Assembly (NCBI RefSeq): GCF_020080835.1
Contig: NC_058162.1
Coordinates: forward strand, 1,364,001-1,428,000
Source of the DNA: Cotesia glomerata
Taxonomy: Eukaryota; Arthropoda; Insecta; Hymenoptera; Braconidae
Direction: 5' to 3'
DNA length: 64,000 nucleotides
Of this stretch, positions 23,361 through 34,789 are shown piece after piece. The position numbers and the translations under genes were made by a program. Each line of letters begins with the position of its first letter. Position 1 is the stretch's first letter. The notes beneath the pieces were generated by a model, which saw only the letters and a list, made by a program, of their open reading frames with translations, searched no databases and had not been told where the DNA came from.

Positions 23361-23913
23361 TACTTTATAGATATTTTCTGACGTAAGTTATTAAATTTTC
23401 AGTTTGGCTATCCAGCCTAACAATACAACATTTTTTTTTCTCTAATTTTTCGTAATATTGTTAGCCTGTATTTTCCTTCAGCTTAACAGGTAGAGCCTTT
23501 GGCGCGTAACTAAAAGATCCAGGGTTCGAGTCCTGTTCTGGGCGGTCCGAATTATTTTATCAGTCAAATTTATCTTTGTAAGAAAAATATATATCAAAAT
23601 ATATTTTTAATAACCGGCCGCTTTTGGCCAATTTTCATATATATTTTATATATTTTAAATATTATTTATTTATATTCAAGACATATGTTAAAATACATAA
23701 AAAAATACATAGCTAAAAATATAAAAAAAATTTATTTTGAATATATCTAAAATATATTTGAAATACATAAAATATAAATGAAAATCGGCCAAAAGTTAAT
23801 TATTAAAAATATATTTTTTATGTATTTTGACATATATTTTTTTTTATATTTTTTTTCATGGGAGATAAACTGAAAATTTAATGACTTACGTCAGAAAATA
23901 TCTATAAAATAAT
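23361..23913. mobile_element. Foldback element with 39-45 bp outer repeats and tRNA-like insert
   Basis: The left segment from about 23361 to 23405 (ATAGATATTTTCTGACGTAA..) is repeated in inverted form at 23868-23913 with about one or two differences. Inside, the arms continue into AAAATATAT and TTTTGGCC-ATTTTCATAT complements, as in the foldback at 25323-25652. The left arm is interrupted at about 23406-23565 by unrelated sequence with a tRNA-like promoter pair. No transposase frame is present. Confidence 0.65.
23460..23545 (+). ncRNA. tRNA-like sequence (degenerate, Thr-like), possible SINE head
   Basis: It has an A-box-like CAGCTTAACAGG at 23479-23490 and a perfect B box GGTTCGAGTCC at 23523-23533, about 33 bases apart as in tRNA genes. 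A 5-bp anticodon stem TTTGG/CTAAA encloses a seven-base loop CGCGTAA, which would place CGT as anticodon (Thr). The usual T before the anticodon is G, the T stem is poorly paired and no good acceptor stem forms. It is therefore a tRNA-derived remnant, not a working tRNA. Confidence 0.5.
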
Positions 23914-23915
23914 TA

Positions 23916-23973
23916 TATTATGATTTCTCCGACGTTTCGGTCATTTATTAGACCTTCCTCAGGCATCATAATA
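23916..23973 (-). ncRNA. Hammerhead ribozyme motif, Penelope-type (short stem III)
   Basis: On the minus strand the order is TATTATGAT, GC, CTGAGGA, AGGTC, an eight-base loop, GACC, GAAAC, GTC, GGAGAA, ATCATAATA. This matches the hammerhead core: CUGANGA, a helix II closed by GGTC/GACC, then GAAA, then a GUC cleavage triplet. TATTATGAT and ATCATAATA form a perfect nine-base stem I beyond a small internal loop. Stem III is only the AC/GU pair, giving the self-complementary ACGU. That minimal type I form is known from Penelope-like retroelements, where it is thought to act as a dimer. No Penelope reverse transcriptase was found nearby, so this is likely a remnant of a pseudo-LTR. Confidence 0.7.
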
Positions 23974-23974
23974 C

Positions 23975-25320
23975 GAATTACTTTAATACGAATGTTTTCA
24001 ATTGTTCAAAATAATCTAATTGAATTTTTCCTTGATACTTTCTTAATACAAACATAAAATAATATATCTGGTCTAATGATAGTATAGTAACATCGTCATT
24101 TTCTACAGTAGATATGAATTTATATAGCTATACGTTAAACTTAATAGATACTTGAATATTATTGAAATGCATAACAAAGAAAACTATGACTATCACTTGG
24201 AAAGTTCTGTTAACATAGTACCACGTTTACGATCGTTTATTTGCATGAATAGAAGTTTTGGTGGAGAACACACAATTGGTATCTGGCAAAAGACACCCAA
24301 ATTACGGTATCGTTTGGTCTAATGATACAACAGCGACGGGATATCTGGAATATCAATTGACTCAAGGGGATTCCAATTCGGATTACCAGAAAAGTTGAAA
24401 TTATGTGCATATAGTTTGCAGAGGGTGATAAAGTATGATGCGTGTAACGTGTCGAAATACTACAAACGTACAAGATATATACTCCAGTGCATCGTTATAG
24501 TAGACGTTGAACGGTGAAAAGCTGTATGTACAAAGTATCTATTTATTCGTCGCTTGAAAGCTTTTTGGTCTCCAGAGTGATATTCTCAGTAATCGTATTG
24601 CCACTTGTAAAAACGAGATGAGATCTCTTGAGTTGAGTTTGCGTCAACTGTATAACCTCAGGAGGCGAGCCACTGAGAATATAACAACAGAAAACTCACA
24701 CTTTTACAACAAAGACTTTACGTATTCTATTGGCACTACTGGGATAATGGCAGGAGCTATTCGAATAGATTCAACTTGATGCCTCGGTTCAAACTTTTAA
24801 CTTTTCTAGCCGCCTTTTCATTTTTATTTTCCGGGTTAACATTGATTTTTATCACCACGCTAAAGCTACTGGTACTAGATGATACATAGCAAAGGTTAAA
24901 GACATTATTTAATCTATTTTAGATTCCGTGCCTTGGAAAATCCGTCCACGGTATCTAACTTTTCCTCCTTATACTTAGTAATCTCGTTATTTATAATAGA
25001 TTATTCCACACTGCGGAGCTTTGATTTATTCACAATATCCGGCACTCTCTGGTAGTTGCATCTGCAATTGATTTGTTCTTTGTAGAATATTGAATATTCA
25101 CTTAGAATCTAAAACTTTGGTGAAAAAATTGATGTAATTTGTTATAAGCTTATTTTACATTCGTCGCATGATATAAAAAGATCTGTCAAAATTACAGATA
25201 AATTTACAGTCTTACTTCTGTCGAGATATAATCATTAAATTTATGTTTTTAAAAATGTCATTTCATCATTTTAAAAATTTTAAACCTGAAAATTTTATTT
25301 TAAATAAGTAAAAATGTAAT
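23975..25320. other. No gene recognised
   Basis: Unique sequence of moderate complexity at 24180-25090. A 78-codon minus-strand frame at 24237-24473 has no recognisable domain. No element boundaries were seen. Confidence 0.5.
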
Positions 25321-25322
25321 TT

Positions 25323-25652
25323 CCCCCATAAAAAAAATATACAAAAAATATATGTCGAAATACATAAAAAATATTTTTTAAATATATATATAAAATATCT
25401 ATAGTAAATTTTTTTTTAATAACTAACTTTTGGCCGATTTTCATATATATTTCAAATATATTTTAGATTTATTCAAAATATATTTTTAGCTATGTATTTT
25501 TTATGTATTTCAAGATATATTTTGAATATATCTAAAGTATATTAAAAATATATAAAATATATATGAAAATCGGCCAAAAGTTAGTTTCTTAAAAATATAT
25601 TTACTATACATATTTTTTATATATTTCGACATATATTTTTTTTTCATGGGGG
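25323..25652. mobile_element. 330-bp foldback element with CCCCCAT ends
   Basis: Begins CCCCCATAAAAAAAATATAC and ends in the complement of CCCCCATGAAAAAAAAATAT. The arms pair over most of the length, with two landmark pairs: ATATATGTCGAAATA near each end, and AACTTTTGGCCGATTTTCAT with its complement around 25425-25445 and 25565-25585. The apex is TA-rich. No target duplication was obvious. Internal arms resemble those of 23361-23913, so the two are related. Non-coding. Confidence 0.7.
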
Positions 25653-25654
25653 TC

Positions 25655-28050
25655 AAGCATAAATATAAATTTTTACATGAAAAATTTGCAGCGTTCTTTG
25701 AAGAATATAAAATTGCACACCTCAAAGTGTTCATATTTAAACATTTTCTTCAAAATTTGATCAAGATATTAAATAACAAAAAAAAAAAAAAAAATCAACT
25801 CTTGAATAAATAATTCAAATTTTTGAATAAGCAGAAAACTATCTACTAGATTTTACTGTTAGGAAAAAAATTTGTGTAAATTGAAGCTAAATACAAAATA
25901 AAAAGGAAATGTGGTGATTCTTCAATATCATCTTAAATAATATGATTTTGAAATGTTAATGACAGAACAATTTCAACGGGATGAAAAAATAAACGAAATA
26001 TTTGAAGCAGATTAAAAAAGTAAAATCGAGTTTTTTTTTTGTGCACACGTATTTGTGTGTTGAGACAATCGATAAAACGAAAAGCAAAAGGAAGAAACGG
26101 TTGGGAAAAAGAACGATCAAGATGAATCAAGGTGAAAGAGCCGAGAAGAAAAAAAATAATACGAAGAGATCAATGCTTCGACGTTCGTTTAACTCTTCTT
26201 TTATCTTTTTTCTTGCTCACCACAGACTCGTTTCTCTTTACCCATTTACGAATTGACCTTCCCTCACCCTTCGAGTTTATATCCTTCTCTAAGACTACTG
26301 GCATCGCTGTATGTGCCTTCATCATTTTATTTTCTCAACTCTTTTTTCTTAGGTACAATCGAACTCGTCGTTCTCATCCTTACCTTCCATTCCTTCTCAT
26401 CATTTTATTTACTCTTTCTTCTTTGTCCATAAAAATCATACTTATAGATACTATTTTACCTTTTTCTATTTCCACTATCTAATTTTTCATTCTCTTCTTC
26501 ACATCTTCAAGAAGCAGTTTTCTTGATTATGCAAAAATTCCATTTCACCTACTAAAAACTCCGTTGATCAAATAAGTGTCGTCGTAATTCTTATTCAGTT
26601 GCTTTTTATTATACATTAGATAATATATTGTTTCAAGACATTGCATTGCACACCTCGATGCTGAAAGCATGTTGTGTGTGCTATCGATAAATGAAAAATC
26701 ATAACACCTTAAATCATTTTCCAAATGAATACATAATATGATATACGTATGCAGTAACTACACTGTACTATAATCAAAATTTTTTAAAGCTTAACCAATA
26801 ACAAAAAATATACCTTGAGTCAAAAGAAGTTTTTTTGAACCACGATAATAATTTTTAAAAATAAGTTTGATTCTTTTTACATAAAATTTTTGAAAGCTCA
26901 TCAACGAAGAAGATTTGAAACTTAAACTTTAACTTATAACATACACTCTCACACTGGATCTAAACGACCCGAGGCAAAGTTTTTTGGATCCAGGAAAATG
27001 ATGAAGCTTTAGCATCAACGCTGATATGCATTGTTTTAATGAAAATTTTGTGGAAATTATCAAATTATAAAATTGTCTAGAATGAAATTTTTTAAAGAAC
27101 AAATTTTTTTGTACACAGAAAAACAAACTTTGTCGGAAAAAAATTATTTATATATCTTTACAATAGTTCCTTCTAAATTATCGCCACTTGTGGAAAAAAA
27201 TATCACCTTAGTAAGGTAATCCTATTAATGATTTACAAACTTGAATTTATCCTGAAAAGTTAACGACACGCTAAACAAAATGCCTAAAAAATATGAAGCG
27301 GTTTTGTATTAAATATGATAGTTTTCCTCGGAATAAAGGATTTCCCTCCATAAAAGGGAGGCTGGAGGAATATACAATTTCCCTAAGGATCATTATTCGA
27401 AATAAGTATCCCATTCTTTCTTAGACAGGGGTGAGAGAAAGACATGGGGTTTCACGAGCGCACATTTCCATGTAACGGAGCTAATTAGCGAGTTGCTCTA
27501 TGCCCCCGCCTCTTCTCGACACTCTCTTCTGCATTTTATTGCTTGCAGACATGAAAGTGACATTACTATACTACCGACAGAGACACGTTTTCTCTGAAGA
27601 AATAGTCTAGCGCTCGAATATATACACCTAGAATAAATTAGAGTATATACATATATATCGTACATAGATACAAATTACATTGAAGAGTCGCTCGCTAAAA
27701 AAACTAACAATTATTTACCTACCAAGTGAATTGTTACCAAGTGAATTGTTACTAATTATCGTCTCTGGGAAGAGATGTTAGAGGATCTAGTCAAAGCGCC
27801 CAGTATTGATATTTTTAAGAATAAAACCTTTCATTACCTCTTCGAACTTGATATTTAAAAATTGTCTGTTAAATTCAGTTAAATCATCAAAAAATATGTA
27901 ATCAAACAAAAATGTTACTTAAATCTTAAGTTATTCTTCAATCTGTATTGTTAAATTATATTCTTCTTTTACTCTGTCAAAATATACATTAAGTTAAGTA
28001 TTTATTAAGTTATAAAATATCGTTAAATTAAGCATCAAATATGTAAAATA
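25655..28050. other. No gene recognised; strand-skewed patch
   Basis: Positions 26070-26500 switch from purine-rich to strongly pyrimidine-rich, which generates long leucine/serine/phenylalanine-rich frames without a known domain. Positions 26930-27130 are distantly similar to 22600-23030 (phrases such as TTTTTGAACCA and GGATCCAG). Positions 27300-27700 are of higher complexity. No gene is supported. Confidence 0.45.
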
Positions 28051-28059
28051 TTTTAATAT

Positions 28060-28130
28060 AATGTAAACTTTTCTTTTGCCATCTGGCCAGTTAAGGCTTT
28101 GGCATAAATAAATATATCTATCTATCTAAT
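28060..28130 (+). mobile_element. Probable non-LTR retrotransposon (LINE) 3' end
   Basis: TTTTGCCATCTGGCCAGTTA, then AGGCTTTGGCATAAATAAATA and a short (ATCT)n tail. A similar end occurs at 57030-57120 (TTTTTGCTATTTGGCTC, GCCTTGGCATTTAAAT, AATAAATAAA). The -CCTTGGCATAAATAAATA- tail is typical of insect LINEs, which end in short A-rich repeats. No reverse transcriptase frame lies upstream, so both would be 5'-truncated. The identification is by tail pattern only. Confidence 0.35.
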
Positions 28131-28188
28131 TATTAGTCGCTTCGTTTGTTACGAGAAAAAATCAAGAAAATTTTCTTTCATTTATAAT

Positions 28189-28859
28189 AATAATAATAAT
28201 AATGGAGGTTTTACTTGTATCACCTGGGCAGTGTTTTACAAGGGAGGGTGGGGTATTATTTCTCACTTCCCTTTGTTACACAACACACTTTTCCCAGCTC
28301 TACTTTGTATTTACTTCCATCATTATTATCACTTCATTATACTCACTACTTCTTTTTTGACCCCACCCCCTGCATGTCGGGATTTTTTTTTTTTTTTCAT
28401 TCCCAACACACACTTCTTAATGCGGCTGTGGACCGACTTGTGCCTTCTGTACCGCATTCACCCTGGTCACTTACCACTCGGGTATTGGAACAGAAACATG
28501 GGGAAACCACAGAGAAAACCCATGTTAGTACAGTCGGAGCTGGAGTTAAGTCTACAGTGATTGATAAGAAATTCTTCTTTATCGACCACTGGAGCATTAG
28601 GCCCCTATCTAGTGTGCAGAGATCCCTCGCGCTAGCCAACGCTGACTAGAGTGATCACTCATTCAAGTTGTTGCTTAAATGGGTGATCACCCAAGTCGAA
28701 CGTGTGCCACCCGGCTATCTCTGCCACCTCAGAAGGCTGGCAACATTAACGCACATATTATTTATAATCACTGAAAAATATTGGTGCGTGTCGGGATCGA
28801 ACCGGGTCCCACTCTTTCGAAAAGCGGGCACCGAACCGACCAAGCTATTGCCAGCCTGC
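28189..28859 (-). mobile_element. tRNA-derived SINE with perfect 16-bp target duplication
   Basis: The element is flanked by identical TTCTTTCATTTATAAT at 28173-28188 and 28860-28875. On the minus strand it starts with a tRNA-like head: an A box TAGCTTGGTCGG (complement at 28836-28847) and a B box GGTTCGATCCC (complement at 28793-28803), spaced as in tRNA genes. A body of roughly 600 bases, clearly richer in G+C than the window, ends in an ATT microsatellite next to the duplication. The body is longer than most SINEs and includes an internal A run (28383-28398 in complement). Perfect duplications suggest recent insertion by LINE machinery. Frames at 28215-28649 and 28397-28639 lie inside it and are not genes. 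Confidence 0.85.
28786..28859 (-). ncRNA. tRNA-like head of the SINE (internal Pol III promoter)
   Basis: The A and B boxes described for the SINE lie about 33 bases apart and would drive RNA polymerase III transcription along the minus strand. The anticodon region (GCCCGCTTTTCGAAAGAGTG) does not form a normal seven-base loop, so it is a SINE head and not a functional tRNA. Confidence 0.7.
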
Positions 28860-29150
28860 TTCTTTCATTTATAATTAATCATTCCTTTGTAAAATACTTC
28901 TTCTCGTTTGTAAAATACTCCTCCTATGTTTTAACAAAATTTAACAAGGTTCTAAGAAAAGGACCACATTCGATGAGATCCTGGTTGGCACTTTTACATC
29001 AGATCGCCTCCTCATCTCTCTTCCCCGCCCACCTACACTGATAAAAGGAGTTAGTACGGAGTACTAAACTGATTTAGTAACAAAATTTTTATTCATTTAT
29101 TTGGGAGAAACAAATATTTTGTACCCATCAATATTATTTGTTACAGTTTA

Positions 29151-29421
29151 CACTGATAGAAGGATTTGTTTATAATTAAAAATATTTGTTAATATTTAAC
29201 AAATCATTTATTAGAGAGCACTTTTTAGTCCTTAATAAATATTTCTTAGTATTTAAAAAGATTTATTAATATTTAATAAATGAATAGGAGATTTATTAAA
29301 TACAAACAAATCATTTTAAATACTAAGAAATATTTGTTTAATACTAAAAAGTGCTCTCTAATAAATGATTTGTTAAATATTAACAAATATTTTTAACTAT
29401 AAACAAATCTTGCTATCAGTG
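29151..29421. mobile_element. 271-bp foldback MITE inside the outer element
   Basis: Ends are CACTGATAGAAGGATTTG on the left and the complement of CACTGATAGCAAGATTTG on the right, flanked by TA on both sides. The arms are about 130 bases each and roughly nine-tenths identical, including AACAAATCATTTATTAGAGA and GAGAGCACTTTTTAGT. Its ends match those of the outer element, so it is a related, smaller family member that inserted into it. Confidence 0.8.
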
Positions 29422-29771
29422 TAAGAAATGATTTCTTTACATGAACAAAGCCTTATTACATGGAAATAAATAATTAGTTCCACCAAATAATATTTAGTAA
29501 CACGTACTAAATATTTCTTTGGTAAGTATTGTCGGTAGATGGCTATATTTTAATTCCAATATTTATGTGATACATAACCTATTCACTGACTTAGATTATT
29601 TTATTCAGTTCGATTTTGGGAGTTTTATCAAACCTTTACAAACACACATACTCCTAATAAATGGCTTCTATTTATGTCTTTTCTCAGTGGAGTTTAGTTA
29701 ACATTTGTTCAATTTGTCTATTAATGATATGTTAAAAACTTGTTTAATTTTTAATTTTATAAATGTCTTAA

Positions 29772-30680
29772 GGAAGTCCTTTCGCTCCAGTTGAGTCATA
29801 ACAACTGTAGTAGTAAATTTTCAATAAATTAAAATACAAAACCCATAAAAATTCCTAAAATTAAAAAATAAATAGTATATGAGGCATTAATCGTTGAAAT
29901 TTTGAAAATTAAAAAAAAAAATAGTTAAATACAAAAATTAATTTGACTGTTGTAAATCAGCTGGTAGTAACCTGTCCGTGATTTGGCAACGCTTTATTTC
30001 GGTTGTTTACATTTTTATTTGTACAATATAACCTTAACCGTGTTTAACTTTTTGCAGTCAGTGTAAATAAATAAATTAATTAAAAATGTTTAGTCACAAA
30101 ACCATAACATTCTAATGTCTCATGGCAGGAATGCTAGTATTTTTTAATTATTGTTTTATTTTTCAATTATGAATTATGAAAATTTGTCAACAATAAATTA
30201 ACTAATAAGTATGCATGAAAAACATAAGCGCGTTAAAGTTTAGTTTGAATTTATTGAATGGTCTGAAGCTCGCGCGCTACGCAACGTTGCCAAATCTTTT
30301 GACTCCATTTTATTGTAGGTAACTTGAGAATTTTTTGTGATTTTTAAATATTAATTTCTCAATAAATATCTCGGTAACTGATATATTTTATTGCAAAAAA
30401 AGAAACCTGAATATTTCGAAAATCTGATTTTTAGTTTTTTTTTACTTCATCTAATCCATGACTGATAGTATAATTCGAGAAATACTGCAAACGTCTGATG
30501 TTCTCGTAAGACTCTGAACAAATACTAACATTTAAAAATTTTATTTTTTCAAAAATTTGTCCGGTAAAGTATAATTTAAACCTCACTATAAGATAAATAA
30601 GGACCTTAACTATTAGAAAAAAATTAAATTTACTCATAATCTAATATTTTTTATTTTACATTGGCGGCGAAAGGACCTCC
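29772..30680. mobile_element. 909-bp TTAA-flanked element inside the outer transposon
   Basis: TTAA occurs at 29768-29771 and again at 30681-30684. The ends are GGAAGTCCTTTCGCTCC and the complement of GGAGGTCCTTTCGCCGCC, an inverted repeat of about 16 bases with one or two differences. A second inner pair, TTTGGCAACG at about 29983 and CGTTGCCAAA at about 30284, adds internal symmetry. A TTAA target is the hallmark of piggyBac-type elements. No transposase frame is present. Confidence 0.7.
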
Positions 30681-30994
30681 TTAAACAAAAAAATATAATT
30701 TAATGAGATTCTTTTCTTTATAATACCTTATATTTTTACTTAAAATTATTTATTTTAATTATTTTAAGTTGAAAAGTTAGGTTACATGCTAAAATTAGTT
30801 AAATTAATTTCTTCGATACCAATAAACGATTTATTGAGTGCCAATAAATCATTTGTTAAATATTACTAAATATTTATTTGGTGGAACTAAATGGGCTTTA
30901 ATAAATGATTCAGTACCTATTACTAAATATTTGGTAATGAAAAGTTTGTTACTAAATCTTATTAAATAGAACAAAATCCTTCTATCAATGTAAG

Positions 30995-31990
30995 AAGCCT
31001 GTCCTTTGCTCTAACTTCTCCTCCCGCTTTATCTCCTTTTAAAACAAAAAGAAAAATAATATATTCAAGTAAAATAAGCGTTTGCACAGTACTCGTCCCA
31101 AGCGGAAGGAAATAGAAAGGTGCCCAGCAACGCTCAGCTAACGATACCATTATTTTTCAACAATGAGATTTCCGGGCAAAGCACAAATGCCGTAAAAACA
31201 GTTATCGTTTTTTTTTTTTTAAACTGTTAGTCCTTTTTATAAAAAATAAAGATAAAAAGAGAGCTTCTTTAAGTTCTTTACTTTTATTTTTTATTATCCT
31301 ATATTCTCTCTACACTACCCGCGCTCTACTCACATTAGCATTTTCCATGACCCTACGCTATTTACACATTGCCTTTGAGTTTTTTTGTTGATCATGAAAA
31401 AATAAAAAGTGTGTCATACAATATTATTTTTCACAGTAAATTTCTTCAATAAAAAAATTTTTACCATAAAAATAAAATAAAGACGCTTTATTTTATATAA
31501 TATTCTGTAATATAATGCTACAATTTGCATCGGATTTAAATATCATTCAATTTTTGCAATTTTTATAGCACTTTCCTATCCACCTGACTTGTATCAATAA
31601 GCGCTACACTAGCGGACGGCACTTATGATAAAGACTAGCTTTATTTTATTTTATTATATCAATACTTTATTTCACTGGATTCAATTTCGTAAATCGGTTA
31701 AATATTAATATATTTATATTCAGGATAAAAAAAAATCCTTATCTCGTAACTCGTTTGTCGGAAAATCTTTTTTCTGATCTACGATTATGGCTGAGCAGTT
31801 TTTATCACAAGTACACGGTTATCTAAAGCTAAAAATTTTTTACCTCGTAAAGAAGAACAGATTAAGATAAAAAATAAACACTGAAAAAGTAAATCTGTAA
31901 GGAGGATAAAAAAGGTCGTATTTTTACAATTATTTTATTTAGATAATTAAAAGAGTAGAAAATTATGACTTTTGATTTAAATTTAGAATA
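30995..31990. other. No gene recognised
   Basis: AT-rich with a poly-T at about 31209-31220. The minus-strand frame at 30962-31150 begins in the outer transposon end and is not considered a gene. Confidence 0.5.
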
Positions 31991-31997
31991 ATTACCA

Positions 31998-32121
31998 ATG
32001 ACTTTCGTTAAATTGTACTGTACTTTCTTAACTATTGACATTTTTAAAGATATAAGCTCATCCTGAAGTTACACTCATCAAGAGCTTTCATTTGAGTACC
32101 CACATGCATTTTTGATATATT

Positions 32122-32207
<86 letters not shown>

Positions 32208-32892
32208 TATATATATATATCATATATATAAATATGTGAAATATATAAAAAATTGATGTGGGTACTCAAACGAAAGCTTTTGATGAGTGTAACATCGGGA
32301 TGAGCTTATATCTTTAAAAATGTCAATAGTTCACCAGATACAAAGTCATTTTTTAATTATGTTAAATTGCACTGTACTCTCTTAACTATTGAAATTTTTA
32401 AGGATATAAGCTCATCCTGAGGTTGCACTCATTAAGAGCTTTCATTTGAGTACCCACATGCATTTTGATATATTTTTCATATATACATATATGTAATATA
32501 TATATATATATATGAAAAATTGATGTGGGTACTCAAATGAAAGCTATCGAAGAGTATAATGTCAGAGTAAGCTTATATCTTTAAAAATATCAATAATTAA
32601 AAAATGATATTATATTTTGTCACCTAATGATGTTATTGAAGATATAAGCTCATCCTGATGTTACACTCATTAAGAGCTTTTATTTGAGTACCCACATGTA
32701 TTTTTATATATTTTTCATATATACATATATATATATATAATATATAAATATATGAAAAATTAATGTGGGTACTCAAATGAAAGGTCTCAATGAGTGTAAT
32801 GTCGGGGTAAGCTTATATATTTGAAAATCTCAATAGTTCACCAGATACAAGGTCATTTTTTAATTATGTAATTATTCTATTAATAATATGGA
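31998..32892 (-). mobile_element. Non-autonomous Helitron, three snap-back units, 3' end missing
   Basis: Begins in the family's subterminal AATGACTTTCGTTAAATTG without a CTAG or hairpin before it. Snap-back units lie at about 32033-32329, 32387-32594 and 32631-32837. The apex of the first has expanded into a long TA microsatellite (32126-32212). The 5' end reads TCCATATTATTAATAGAATA on the minus strand and closes at 32892, next to an A on that strand. The third unit lacks the arm-proximal TATTGACATTTT and is the most diverged. Confidence 0.8.
32126..32212. repeat. TA microsatellite at a hairpin apex
   Basis: A long TA run, far longer than the 20-30 bp apex in the other snap-back units, followed by two CATATATATA interruptions. 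The 63-codon minus-strand frame over it is a tyrosine/isoleucine string with no coding meaning. Confidence 0.9.
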
Positions 32893-32894
32893 TA

Positions 32895-34785
32895 AGCTAT
32901 CGAAGTTTTTAACAGATTCCAATTTCGCGCGAGATAAAATTTGATTATTCATCAATTTTTAAATAATTGCGTGATAATAGTGATAAAGTATATTTATAAT
33001 TATCGCAAATATAATTAATTTATTACAGTGCGAATGTGACCTGACAATAAAAATGATTTAAAATGAATCAAATATGTAAATTATTCGGATTGTAATTGAT
33101 ATAGAATCCATTATATAAATGCACGTACATGGAATTCGTTTGACGTAACAGAGTAACTACCTATAATGATATAATTTTCTTGTTCGATAATGTATTTATT
33201 TTAATAATTTCATTATCAGAAATCTACGGATGCAACTGGATACTGGAATTACGATGTATATCTGTTGCATTGAGTTTTATTAATTAATTAAGTGAATACT
33301 CCGACAAATTCATTAGACTATTCTGATAAATTTTATGCGACATTCTTTTTAAATTAATTAATTCAATTATCAACTCAACAATAATAGATTCGCACAATGT
33401 TAATTTTTTTTCAATTATATCAACTTGCAAAATTTACTTACAATTGAATTTTTTCTCTAAATTAAAATCCAATTTAAAAATAAAAATTAAAAAACTTTTG
33501 TATGTTTTCGACGATGGTAACAATATTGATAAAGAATATTTGAGCTTTCGGAACGTATATAGTCCTTTATAAAAATATGTAGCGTGTAGCCCGAAGCGTA
33601 TTCAGGAAGATATATAACCAAACATAAGAGTTTGTCTATTTTATATGTCAAACTTTATAAAGTTTAGAATAAATTCAAAAAGTTATAAGTAATAATTGCA
33701 TTAACAACTCAAAGGAATTTATTATTAAATTGAATAGATTATAGTAATTTATTTAATATGAAGGTTGTGATAAATAACTTAATGAATGAATAAGATAAAA
33801 TAAAATAAAATAAAAGGTCTGGTCTTAAATCAGTCGATTAAGTATTCTCGAGTTAATTTGACTCGACAACTAATGGTTGCTTATCAACGTTCGTGTCATT
33901 CTCCACAAGCAATGGCACGTTTATGCACACATGTAGACTTACACGTTATGTTGATTTGTTTCGTGTGCGCAATTTCGTTAACCAAGCATGTCGGTCAGAG
34001 AGTTCAGGTTATTATACTGTCATGAAACGCACGACTATTAGCGTGTCTCAATTGTACGTGCCTTTAATGTATATAGTTTTACGTTTCCTCTAATATATCC
34101 TCGTGAAAATATCTTAACCAACAATTTTAAATCACTGCCAGGTATTTCAAAAATTTTATTATGATTTATGATCGATCGATTAATTACTTTTTTTAGCTTA
34201 GGATTGAATATAAATATAAATAGAAGAGGTAGACACTCGCTCTTGTATATTACGTATTTAGCATTAACAATTCAATGACTCAATCATTACATATTAATGG
34301 TTCCGGAATTCATTATTATTCTTGAACATGAATTAATTATTTATCGGTGATTAAAAGTCCGGGTTTTTTATTGTGGAATGCTCTTCAGGTGTGAAAACGA
34401 GGTCAACAATCGCGTGCAAAAAATAAAAGAGAATAGAAGAGACGGAGGAAAATCGCTGAAAGTTGAATTACCGAAGAGGTATTAGAGATGATATATATAT
34501 ACGCTGGAGCTATTAAAATTTTACTGGTCGGTTTTATAGAAATTTTACTGCTGTATTTGTCCTTATGATGCAATATTTTTAAATTGTGTCATAATATTAT
34601 AACATGAAACATTATGCTGTGATGTTATTCTTCCTATGAAAAAATTTATGTCAAAAATAAATTAATAATGTATTAAATTGTATATTCAATAGCTGAATTT
34701 AAGTCCATTTTTGTATTTTTATGTATCGTAAATAAAATTGAAATAAATTCGAAGTTTATTGAAAAAATTCATGTTGTTTGAACAT
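32895..34785. other. No gene recognised
   Basis: AT-rich. A TAAAA microsatellite lies at about 33793-33814. The frame at 33893-34093 (66 codons) falls in a more balanced segment but resembles nothing recognised. Confidence 0.5.
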
Positions 34786-34789
34786 GTAA

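Larger units (their letters stand above)
29036..30990. mobile_element. TA-flanked outer transposon (about 2 kb, nested)
   Basis: Starts CACTGATAAAAGGAGTTAGT after TA (29034-29035) and ends with the complement of CATTGATAGAAGGATTTTG before TA (30991-30992). The subterminal regions repeat in inverted form well beyond the ends: TTTAGTAACAAA, CCAAATA.TATTTAGTAA and TTTAGTTCCACCAAATAA occur near both sides. TA target sites and these ends suit the Tc1/mariner group. No transposase frame was found, and the interior is occupied by two other elements. Confidence 0.7.

Noticed and set aside
23460..23545. Functional tRNA-Thr gene
   Set aside because: The T stem and acceptor stem do not pair and the base before the anticodon is not T; kept only as a tRNA-like remnant.
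28215..28649. 144-codon frame in a GC-richer segment
   Set aside because: Lies inside a SINE with target duplications, and other frames on both strands are open over the same bases; no recognisable protein.
32078..32269. 63-codon minus-strand frame
   Set aside because: Translation of a TA microsatellite (alternating Tyr/Ile).
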